A stretch of 7,259 nucleotides of DNA from Candidatus Hydrogenedentota bacterium (GTDB taxonomy: Bacteria > Hydrogenedentota > Hydrogenedentia > Hydrogenedentales > SLHB01): positions 1 to 7,259 of the forward strand of contig PWNM01000500.1 in NCBI GenBank assembly GCA_003557825.1. The letters are read 5' to 3'. The notes beneath the pieces were generated by a model. That model worked only from the letters and a program-made list of their open reading frames with translations, had not been told where the DNA came from and did not search any database. Both the position numbers and the translations under genes were made by a program. The stretch's first letter is position 1, and every line of letters starts with the position of its first letter. Below, in pieces: positions 1 to 5,511 of this stretch.

Positions 1-30
1 GGCCCGCAACCAGCGGGGAGGCCCGCAACG

Positions 31-1263
31 ATGGGGTTTGATGCGATGAGTATAAGCAGGTTGACACGGCGGGATTGGTTGAAGCAGGGGGCGGCGGCCC
101 TGGGCATGGTGGGCATTGCGCCGAGCCTGGTCCGTGCGGCCATCGAGACGCCGCCGGAGTGGGAACCCCAATCGGATCGGAAGATTCGCATCGGCGTGGT
201 GGGCGGCGGATTCGGCCTATCCTTTCATTGGCACGAACACCCGAACTGCGAGGTGACGGCGGTGAGCGACTTGCTGCCCCAACGGCGCGAGATGCTCCAA
301 AATCGTTACGGCTGCGACAAGGCCTACGATTCGCTCGAGGAGCTGGTGCACGATCCCGACCTCGACGCGGTGGCCGTGTTTACGCCCGTGCCCGATCATG
401 CCCGCCATACCATCTTGTGCATGGAACACGGCAAGCATGTCATTGCGGCGTGTCCGGCGTGTATCACCCTCGAGGAGGCGGCTCAACTCAAGGAGGTGAA
501 GGAGCGGACCGGGCTGAAATACATGAACGCCGAGACGTCCTATTACCATCCTGAGACCATCGCCATGCGGCAACTGGTCCGCGACGGGGTACTGGGCGAG
601 ATCCTCTATTCGGAGGGCGAATACTACCATCCGGGCATCGGCCGCACCACGGATAGCCTCTCGTGGGGTTATGGCATGCCAAACTCCGACGACCGCACCT
701 GGCGCTACGGCTTCCCCCCCATGCTCTATCCCACCCACTCCACGGCCTTTATCGTGGGGGTCACCGGCGAACGGCTCGCGAAGGTGTCGTGCATCGGCAC
801 GACCGACCCCGACGAACCGGCCCTGAAAGACAACGACTACGACAACCCGTTCCTCTCGGGCATGGCCATGTTCGAGACCGACCGGGGGCACCCGAGCCGG
901 ATGAACGTGAGCTGGCATATTCACGCCCACGGCGAACGGGCCCAGTGGTTCGGTACCAAGGGGGCGCTCTATTCCCCGACGTGGACCGGCCAACCCTTCA
1001 TTCTGAGCGTCCAGGGCCAGTCCAACGTGACCGAGCGGCCCTGGTTCTGGGAGACGCTGCCGCCGGACATGCGCTACGACAGCGGTCACAACGGGTCGCA
1101 TCCGCACATCAGCCACGAGTTTGTCATGGCCTTGGTCGAGGAACGGGAGCCGGCCATCGACCTCTACGAATCGCTGGCCTTTTGCGTGCCCGGCATCGTG
1201 GCCCACGACTCCGCCCTCCAAGGCGGCGCCCGCCTCGATGTGCCGTGCTTTGACGTAACATAG
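31..1263 (+). CDS. Tat-exported Gfo/Idh/MocA-family oxidoreductase, EKP motif replaced
   Basis: This 410-residue protein is probably an NAD(P)-dependent oxidoreductase of the Gfo/Idh/MocA family, which acts on sugars, inositols and related polyols; the substrate cannot be told. A twin-arginine signal is visible: T12-R13-R14-D15-W16-L17-K18, then a hydrophobic stretch and a likely cleavage site near A36/A37, so the protein should be folded with cofactor and exported. The Rossmann glycine motif GVVGGGFG is at residues 55-62, and VFTPVPDHA (117-124) fits the end of the nucleotide-binding half. After GKHV (134-137) the family normally has a Glu-Lys-Pro motif; here the residues are A140-C141-P142, so the usual catalytic lysine is absent. 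YPTHSTAF (233-240) lies in the C-terminal substrate domain. The ATG at 31 is chosen because GGGGAG at 16-21 sits 9 bases upstream; ATG at 46 is an alternative that also keeps the Tat motif. The family call is firm, the activity uncertain. Confidence 0.9.
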   Translation: MGFDAMSISRLTRRDWLKQGAAALGMVGIAPSLVRAAIETPPEWEPQSDRKIRIGVVGGGFGLSFHWHEHPNCEVTAVSDLLPQRREMLQNRYGCDKAYDSLEELVHDPDLDAVAVFTPVPDHARHTILCMEHGKHVIAACPACITLEEAAQLKEVKERTGLKYMNAETSYYHPETIAMRQLVRDGVLGEILYSEGEYYHPGIGRTTDSLSWGYGMPNSDDRTWRYGFPPMLYPTHSTAFIVGVTGERLAKVSCIGTTDPDEPALKDNDYDNPFLSGMAMFETDRGHPSRMNVSWHIHAHGERAQWFGTKGALYSPTWTGQPFILSVQGQSNVTERPWFWETLPPDMRYDSGHNGSHPHISHEFVMALVEEREPAIDLYESLAFCVPGIVAHDSALQGGARLDVPCFDVT

Positions 1264-1266
1264 AAA

Positions 1267-1316
1267 TCCCGCCGAGGACCAGCGGGAGGCTTAACTCACT
1301 CGTGGTCCTCGACGGG
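1267..1316. terminator. Inverted repeats between convergent genes, probable terminator
   Basis: Arms 1268-1281 and 1303-1316 can form a 14-bp stem with a single mismatch (C1272/A1312) and a 21-base loop. An alternative hairpin shares the left arm: TCCCGC (1267-1272) pairs with GCGGGA (1282-1287) around a 9-base loop. On the minus strand this shorter hairpin is followed directly by TTTCTATGTT, so it best suits termination of the superoxide reductase transcript. On the plus strand there is no T-tract. It starts four bases after the oxidoreductase stop and ends 16 bases from the superoxide reductase stop. Confidence 0.55.
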
Positions 1317-1332
1317 AGCGTGTTGATCTCGA

Positions 1333-1737
1333 TTATTCCGTCACGGTAAGGGGATGGACTCCTTCCCATGTGCCGTGAATGTTGCACCACTCAAAGGCGC
1401 GCAGCTCTTTGTGAATGTGGTCGAGTTGGACGCAGAACTTCGCCACGGGACAGGTCGTGGTATGGGTGAAGTCCATGCGTCCGAGGTAGCGGTGGTCCGC
1501 ATACAACTCCACAAAACCAATAAAGTGGTCCGGATCGTTGGGGTGAGCGAGATGCTTTCCTACCTCAACGGTGACCTCGAAACATTCGTTTTTCTTTACC
1601 GTATCCGGCGCGCTGATCACCGGCACGTGTTTTTTCACTAGATCCGACATTTCCTGGGGATCGGTCGAATCGGCGACATTGACGCCGCATTGTAAATCTT
1701 CAGCGCATTCGCTAACGTCTTCGCGTCTGGTTCTCAT
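1333..1737 (-). CDS. Superoxide reductase (neelaredoxin / desulfoferrodoxin centre II type)
   Basis: This 134-residue cytoplasmic iron protein should reduce superoxide to hydrogen peroxide without producing oxygen, drawing electrons from rubredoxin or a similar donor. Ligands of the Fe(His)4Cys site are all present: H37 in KKHVPVI, H65 in HLAHPN, H71 in DHFIGF, and C118 and H121 in CNIHG. The length fits the one-centre class (about 125-130 residues). The N-terminal zone has only C11 and C17, not the four cysteines of the rubredoxin-like centre I of desulfoferrodoxin. The residue before the conserved Lys-His is K35, where classical enzymes have the sixth-ligand glutamate (EKH in Pyrococcus furiosus). 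The ATG at 1737 is chosen over upstream in-frame ATGs (1779, 1821) because AAGGGAG lies 6 bases before it and the protein then has the family's usual length. It is convergent with the oxidoreductase and divergent from the ligase-peptidase. Confidence 0.93.
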   Translation of the reverse strand: MRTRREDVSECAEDLQCGVNVADSTDPQEMSDLVKKHVPVISAPDTVKKNECFEVTVEVGKHLAHPNDPDHFIGFVELYADHRYLGRMDFTHTTTCPVAKFCVQLDHIHKELRAFEWCNIHGTWEGVHPLTVTE

Positions 1738-1743
1738 ATCATA

Positions 1744-1750
1744 CTCCCTT
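1744..1750 (-). promoter_or_regulatory. Ribosome binding site setting the superoxide reductase start
   Basis: AAGGGAG on the minus strand, 6 bases before the ATG at 1737. No comparable site was noticed before the upstream in-frame ATGs, so it decides the start. Confidence 0.75.
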
Positions 1751-1963
1751 GGTTTGGCTCTTGAGGCCCTCCTCCGCATATACTGCGTGTGAAAGGAATA
1801 CAGAGCCGCTTTGCCTCCCAAATATCCACCTTCTTTAATTTACAACGCTCCACTTCCTCGGTATATTTCATCAACACCTAGACGGCGACCAGGTTGTTCC
1901 GGACAAAACGCCTGCTTCGCATCCCCCATGGGTTCCGGATTTGTTGCCCACGAATTGGTCATT

Positions 1964-2008
1964 GGCATAGCTTTTGTGATATGCAAAGGCATACCGTGCT
2001 TTTGTGAT
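1964..2008 (+). repeat. Direct repeat GGCATA...GCTTTTGTGAT, possible operator pair
   Basis: GCTTTTGTGAT occurs at 1970-1980 and again at 1998-2008, 28 bases start to start. Each copy is preceded by GGCATA (1964-1969 and 1988-1993), directly in the first copy and with four extra bases in the second. The repeat lies 65-109 bases upstream of the ligase-peptidase start. Position and spacing suggest a tandem regulator site, but no known operator is recognised. Confidence 0.45.
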
Positions 2009-2072
2009 GACACAATCGGCCCGAGCATAGGGGCGGCGAAGGCGCCCCAAAAACGACGATACAAGGCAGACC

Positions 2073-4247
2073 ATGCGAATCGCCCTGACATACAACGAAC
2101 GCAAGGAGGACTCGGAGGAATTTGCCGAGTTGCTTACCGAAGAGGATGTGGAGCGACTGCGTAGCGCCCTTGTCGAATTAAAGCACGATGTGGTTCTCGT
2201 GGAGGTCTCCGGTACCCCGCACGATATTATCGACCAGCTCGTCAAGGCCCGTCCCGACCTGGTTTTCAACGTGGCAGAGGGCACGGCAACGCTTAGCCTG
2301 GCTCGCGAGGCCTTTTACCCCGCTATTTTCAAGATGCTGGAAATGCCGTTTACAGGAGGCGAACCGTGCATGTTGCTGCTGGGGCTGGACAAGCGGCTCT
2401 CGGAACGGCTGTTGCGACTGCGCGGCCTCAACGTGCCCCATGGGGAAATCCTGACCCAAGATTGTAAGGAACTCTCCGATGACATCCGGTACCCTGTCAT
2501 TGTCAAGCCGAACTACGAAGGAAGCAGCAAGGGGATCCATCAGGAATCGGTGGTGGAGTCGGCAGAGGACGCCCGGGAACTGGTGGACACACTGCTCGAG
2601 GACTACCCAGAAGGGGTGTTGGTCGAGGAATACATCAAGGGCCGGGAGCTAACCGTCCCCATGCTCGAGGCTTTCCCCGGAAAATACCTCGAGATCGTGG
2701 AACACGTCTTTGAAGACACGGAGGGCGAATTCGATATCTATGACTACGAGGCAAAGCAGGAGGAGCGCACGGTTACGCTAAAATGCCCCGCCGAGCTTTC
2801 CCCAACGTTACGCAACGATATCCTGGCCATGGCCGACCGCTGTTTCCAGGCCATGCCGTGCCCCGATTTCGGGCGGGTGGATATTCGGCTTGATGAAAAC
2901 GATACGCCCTATTTTATCGAAGTCAATGCGCTGCCAAGCCTGTTGCCCGAGGCATCCCTCATGGTGGCGGCCAAAGAACGGGGCCTCAGCTATACCGATG
3001 TGATCGGGTACATCGTAAAATCGGCGGCGCTCCGCTACGACATACCCATTGCTACGCAGGTTTTCGCGGAGCAGAAGGACAAGACCATCCGACCCACGTG
3101 CCGCGAAGCCGGTATTGCCATCGGCCGGTTTGAGCCCGGCAAATACAATGCGATCACCGATGTCGAACACGTTAAAGTTGGCCATGTAACCCATATCGAA
3201 GACAACGTACCCGTCTCAGAGGATTCGGAAGAGACCACCTCGGTGCGAACCGGCATGACCGCTATTGTTCCTGAAACGGAGCAGCTATTCGACAATCATC
3301 TCGTGGCCGGCGGGTTTATCCTAAACGGCATTGGCGAAATGTCGGGCCTGATTCAGGCGATGGAATGGGGATGGCTGGAAACCCCCATCATCTTGACCAA
3401 CACCCTCTCCCTCGGCACGGTCCATTCGGGCATCATCAAATACATGCTCGATACCTATCCCGATCTGGGTCGTAAAGTGGACGTCATCATTCCCATTATC
3501 GGCGAGACCAACGACGCCTTTTTGAACAACAATCGGCTGCCGGTCAATACCGTGGACGACGCCGTACAGGCGATTCGCGAAGCGCAAAGCGGTCCCGTTC
3601 CCCAAGGCTCGATAGGGGGCGGAACGGGGATGATCTCCTTCGATTTCGCCGGAGGCATTGGCACGTCGTCGCGGGTATTGCATCGGGAACTGGGCGGCTA
3701 TACGGTCGGCGTTCTTGTCCAATCCAATTTCGGCAAGATGCGCAACCTCACCATCGAAGGGCGTGTCGTAGGCCAGGAACTGGATCCGATCTTTCCACAG
3801 AACGCCCGACGGGGCAAAAGCTATGGCTCGGTAATTGTGGTGATCGCCACCGATGCGCCCCTGCTCTCGACCCAGCTCGACCGGCTGGCCAAGCGCGCCG
3901 CGATGGGCCTCGGTCGCGTGGGCTCCCATGCCGCCTCCACCAGCGGCGAGATCATCTTCGCCTTCAGCACCGGCAACCGCGCCTCCCGCCTGGCCAAGGA
4001 AAAAAGCCGCATACTCAACCTCAGCTTTGTGTCCGATGAGGCCATCAATCCCCTCTACGAAGCCGTCATCGAAGCCACGGAAGAGGCCGTCTTAAACGCC
4101 ATCTTCTGCTCTCCCGGCATGTCCGGCCGGGAAGGGCGCTATGCTCCGCCCATCCCCGTCGACTTGGTGCAAAAGGCGCTGCACCCCGCCCGTCCTTCCC
4201 AAACATCGTCTGCAAGCGACGCCGTAGACGACGACGTCCCGGAATAG
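2073..4247 (+). CDS. Fusion: Ddl-like ATP-grasp ligase + DmpA/BapA-type self-processing aminopeptidase (S58)
   Basis: This 724-residue protein joins two enzyme domains. Residues 1 to about 320 are an ATP-grasp domain of the D-Ala-D-Ala ligase type. K107, K145 (VKPNYEGSSKG, 144-154), K228 of the omega loop (YDYEAKQ), D270, E283 and N285 match the nucleotide- and metal-binding residues of E. coli DdlB in identity and mostly in spacing. It lacks the N-terminal ERxVSLxSG motif, and the DdlB Tyr216 position is Q229, so it is not an ordinary cell-wall ligase. Residues about 338-705 are a full P1/DmpA peptidase: GIAIGRFEPGKYNAITDV (347-364), LTNTLSLG (441-448), GGGTGM (515-520), oxyanion Asn N552, the self-cleavage pair G585-S586 with S586 as nucleophile, and S624 and E626. 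S586, S624 and E626 keep exactly the spacing of BapA S250, S288 and E290. No signal peptide is visible, so it should be cytoplasmic. The domains are firm; the joint reaction is unknown, perhaps making and trimming D- or beta-amino-acid peptides. The start has a weak AAGG site. Confidence 0.92.
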   Translation: MRIALTYNERKEDSEEFAELLTEEDVERLRSALVELKHDVVLVEVSGTPHDIIDQLVKARPDLVFNVAEGTATLSLAREAFYPAIFKMLEMPFTGGEPCMLLLGLDKRLSERLLRLRGLNVPHGEILTQDCKELSDDIRYPVIVKPNYEGSSKGIHQESVVESAEDARELVDTLLEDYPEGVLVEEYIKGRELTVPMLEAFPGKYLEIVEHVFEDTEGEFDIYDYEAKQEERTVTLKCPAELSPTLRNDILAMADRCFQAMPCPDFGRVDIRLDENDTPYFIEVNALPSLLPEASLMVAAKERGLSYTDVIGYIVKSAALRYDIPIATQVFAEQKDKTIRPTCREAGIAIGRFEPGKYNAITDVEHVKVGHVTHIEDNVPVSEDSEETTSVRTGMTAIVPETEQLFDNHLVAGGFILNGIGEMSGLIQAMEWGWLETPIILTNTLSLGTVHSGIIKYMLDTYPDLGRKVDVIIPIIGETNDAFLNNNRLPVNTVDDAVQAIREAQSGPVPQGSIGGGTGMISFDFAGGIGTSSRVLHRELGGYTVGVLVQSNFGKMRNLTIEGRVVGQELDPIFPQNARRGKSYGSVIVVIATDAPLLSTQLDRLAKRAAMGLGRVGSHAASTSGEIIFAFSTGNRASRLAKEKSRILNLSFVSDEAINPLYEAVIEATEEAVLNAIFCSPGMSGREGRYAPPIPVDLVQKALHPARPSQTSSASDAVDDDVPE

Positions 4248-4270
4248 CATCCCTCCGCTCCCTGTTGGCT

Positions 4271-4298
4271 TTGTTAAAGGTGAAATGGTTTTCATTAT
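4271..4298 (+). promoter_or_regulatory. Possible sigma-70 promoter of the short-chain dehydrogenase
   Basis: TTGTTA (4271-4276), a 16-base spacer and CATTAT (4293-4298) each match four of six consensus bases. The predicted transcript start falls in the inverted repeat that follows. The gene could equally be read from the upstream ligase-peptidase transcript. Confidence 0.35.
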
Positions 4299-4325
4299 CA
4301 CAGGGAAGTCCCTATGTCCTGTGAT
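4297..4325. repeat. Perfect 8-bp inverted repeat, operator or leader hairpin
   Basis: ATCACAGG (4297-4304) and CCTGTGAT (4318-4325) are perfect reverse complements around a 13-base loop. The repeat lies between the ligase-peptidase stop and the dehydrogenase ribosome binding site and overlaps the predicted transcript start. As DNA it could be an operator; as RNA, a leader hairpin or weak terminator without a T-tract. Confidence 0.45.
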
Positions 4326-4336
4326 GCAAACGACAT

Positions 4337-4343
4337 AAGGAGG
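4337..4343 (+). promoter_or_regulatory. Strong ribosome binding site of the dehydrogenase
   Basis: AAGGAGG lies 8 bases before the ATG at 4352, close to the ideal sequence and spacing. It fixes the start and suggests efficient translation. Confidence 0.8.
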
Positions 4344-4351
4344 AAGTTGTA

Positions 4352-5122
4352 ATGAATCGAGTAGAAGGAAAAGTGGTTGTTATGACCGGCGGAGCCCTCG
4401 GTATTGGCCAGGCGGCTTCGGTGCTCTTGGCCAAAGAGGGCGCGAAGGTCGCCGTCACCGACATCAAAGACAACGAAGGCCAACAGGTGGTCGACCAGAT
4501 TCAACAGGCCGGCGGCACGGCGAAATATTGGCATCTCGATACGTCCGACGAGGACCGCGTACGACAGGTCTTCGAAGAAGTGAGCAACGAATACGGACCC
4601 ATGAACGTGCTGGTCAACAACGCCGGCATCAGCGGCACGAACAAGCCCACCCACGAGATCAGCCGCGACGAATGGCGCAAGCTGATGAGCATCAATGTGG
4701 ACGGCGTCTTCTTCTGCGTCAAGTACGCCATCCCCCACATGCGCAACGCCGGCGGCGGCAGCATCATCAACCTGTCTTCTATCTACGGCCTTGTCGGCGC
4801 GGCCGATTTGCCCGCTTACCACGCCTCCAAAGGGGCCGTGCGCCTCATGACCAAGAACGACGCCCTGCTCTATGCCAAGGACAAGATCCGGATCAACTCC
4901 GTTCATCCGGCCTTTATCTGGACGCCCCTCGTCGAGGAGCTCGCCAAGGAATCGCCCGAAGGGGTCGACGCCTTCCGCAAACAGCTCGACAGCCGCCATC
5001 CCATCGGCCATATCGGCGAACCCGACGACGTGGCCTACGGCATCCTCTACCTCGCCTCGGACGAGTCCAAGTTCGTCACGGGCAGCGAACTGGTCATCGA
5101 CGGCGGCTACACCGCCCAGTAG
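4352..5122 (+). CDS. Short-chain dehydrogenase/reductase (classical SDR)
   Basis: This 256-residue cytoplasmic enzyme should oxidise or reduce an alcohol/ketone pair with a nicotinamide cofactor. All classical SDR marks are present: the cofactor loop TGGALGIG (12-19), D37 after the second strand (suggesting NAD rather than NADP), the NNAG motif (89-92) and the catalytic set N115, S143, Y156 and K160 (YHASK). The ending GSELVIDGGYTAQ (244-256) is typical of the classical fold. SSIYGLVG (142-149) and KGAVRLMTK (160-168) recall cyclopentanol and 3-alpha/20-beta-hydroxysteroid dehydrogenases, but SDR substrates cannot be assigned from such likeness. It starts 104 bases after the ligase-peptidase stop and may be co-transcribed or have its own promoter. 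The family is certain, the substrate unknown. Confidence 0.95.
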   Translation: MNRVEGKVVVMTGGALGIGQAASVLLAKEGAKVAVTDIKDNEGQQVVDQIQQAGGTAKYWHLDTSDEDRVRQVFEEVSNEYGPMNVLVNNAGISGTNKPTHEISRDEWRKLMSINVDGVFFCVKYAIPHMRNAGGGSIINLSSIYGLVGAADLPAYHASKGAVRLMTKNDALLYAKDKIRINSVHPAFIWTPLVEELAKESPEGVDAFRKQLDSRHPIGHIGEPDDVAYGILYLASDESKFVTGSELVIDGGYTAQ

Positions 5123-5148
5123 CGCCAACCCACGCAACACACAATAGA

Positions 5149-5184
5149 GGGCCTCGGACGATGCGATTTGCACCTCCGAGGCCC
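5149..5184. terminator. Perfect 10-bp inverted repeat, probable terminator
   Basis: GGGCCTCGGA (5149-5158) pairs with TCCGAGGCCC (5175-5184); inside the 16-base loop TGC and GCA (5162-5164 and 5170-5172) can pair further. It starts 27 bases after the dehydrogenase stop. On the plus strand no T-tract follows. On the minus strand the stem is followed by TCTATTGTGTGTT, a better terminator tail. It could end transcripts from both sides. Confidence 0.55.
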
Positions 5185-5196
5185 ACGTGGCCACCA

Positions 5197-5244
5197 GGCA
5201 TATTGCATGCCCCCAGGGATAGGCGGGGCCATCCGCCGCCTATC
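5197..5244. repeat. Two further inverted repeats between convergent genes
   Basis: GATAGGCGG (5218-5226) and CCGCCTATC (5236-5244) form a perfect 9-bp stem with a 9-base loop, 14 bases beyond the stop of the minus-strand small gene. Next to it, GGCAT (5197-5201) and ATGCC (5207-5211) form a 5-bp stem with a 5-base loop. Neither has a good T-tract. They may act as terminator or RNA 3'-end structures for the minus-strand transcript. Confidence 0.45.
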
Positions 5245-5258
5245 GGTCAAAACGTTCG

Positions 5259-5420
5259 CTAACTTCCTGAGAGACCCGCATTGGTTCTTCGACCGCTTTT
5301 GCGGACCTTGGTCTCGTCCTTATGTTCCTGTTTCTTCTCCCGTTTTTCTTTCATCTTCTCTTGGCGCTCTTTCTTGGTCGTCGTCTTGAGCTTGTCTTTT
5401 TTCGTCGGTTTTTTGTCCAT
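5259..5420 (-). CDS. Small lysine-rich hypothetical protein (53 residues)
   Basis: I do not recognise this protein. It has 53 residues with 16 lysines and 5 arginines against 9 acidic residues, so it is strongly basic. There are no aromatic residues or cysteines and very few hydrophobic ones. Residues 16-36 alternate Lys/Arg and Glu like a solvent-exposed helix, and the ends look disordered; nucleic-acid or ribosome binding is a guess from charge alone. The best sign of a real gene is AGGAGG (5429-5434) 8 bases before the ATG at 5420. An in-frame ATG at 5483 would add 21 residues but would run through this site, so it is not preferred. It lies 91 bases downstream of the FGE-like gene on the same strand and may share its transcript. 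A chance frame in low-complexity sequence remains possible. Confidence 0.6.
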   Translation of the reverse strand: MDKKPTKKDKLKTTTKKERQEKMKEKREKKQEHKDETKVRKSGRRTNAGLSGS

Positions 5421-5428
5421 GTCATTGA

Positions 5429-5434
5429 CCTCCT
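5429..5434 (-). promoter_or_regulatory. Ribosome binding site of the small lysine-rich gene
   Basis: AGGAGG on the minus strand, 8 bases before the ATG at 5420. It supports the gene being real and sets its start. Confidence 0.7.
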
Positions 5435-5511
5435 GGTTGCATGCGTTTACGCCTTCTGTACGATACTTCCAACGCAAAAACAATCCGCGTCGTAGCAGGC
5501 CATTTTTGTGA

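Larger units (their letters stand above)
1738..2072. other. 335-base divergent intergenic spacer
   Basis: This spacer separates the starts of the superoxide reductase (-) and the ligase-peptidase (+), so it should hold both promoters. I found no convincing -35/-10 pair on either strand. Apart from the superoxide reductase ribosome binding site, the clearest structure is an 11-bp direct repeat near the plus-strand gene. Open frames crossing the spacer have no recognisable protein features and no good ribosome binding site. A weak AAGG at 2063-2066 lies 6 bases before the ATG at 2073. Confidence 0.6.

Noticed and set aside
1..29. Direct repeat GGCCCGCAAC at 1-10 and 20-29 before the oxidoreductase
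   Set aside because: It is at the window edge, so its extent cannot be judged; it may be only the end of an upstream structure.
714..720. Run of seven C inside the oxidoreductase as a phase-variation tract
   Set aside because: The frame is intact through it, the run encodes ordinary Pro codons after a Phe, and length variation cannot be seen from one sequence.
217..1221. A 334-codon open frame on the minus strand inside the oxidoreductase gene
   Set aside because: It is antisense to a clearly recognisable protein, its translation has no family motifs, and long antisense frames are common in GC-rich genes.
1738..1821. An upstream extension of superoxide reductase starting at 1821 or 1779
   Set aside because: The extra 14 or 28 residues are basic and unlike the family, and the good ribosome binding site at 1744-1750 would lie inside the coding region.
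1811..2164. An open frame across the divergent spacer into the ligase-peptidase gene
   Set aside because: It overlaps the ligase-peptidase in another frame, has no recognisable motif and no good ribosome binding site.
4298..5194. A 298-codon minus-strand frame across the dehydrogenase gene
   Set aside because: It is a shadow of the SDR codons, with valine/aspartate/glycine-rich sequence and no motif, while the plus-strand SDR has all its catalytic residues.
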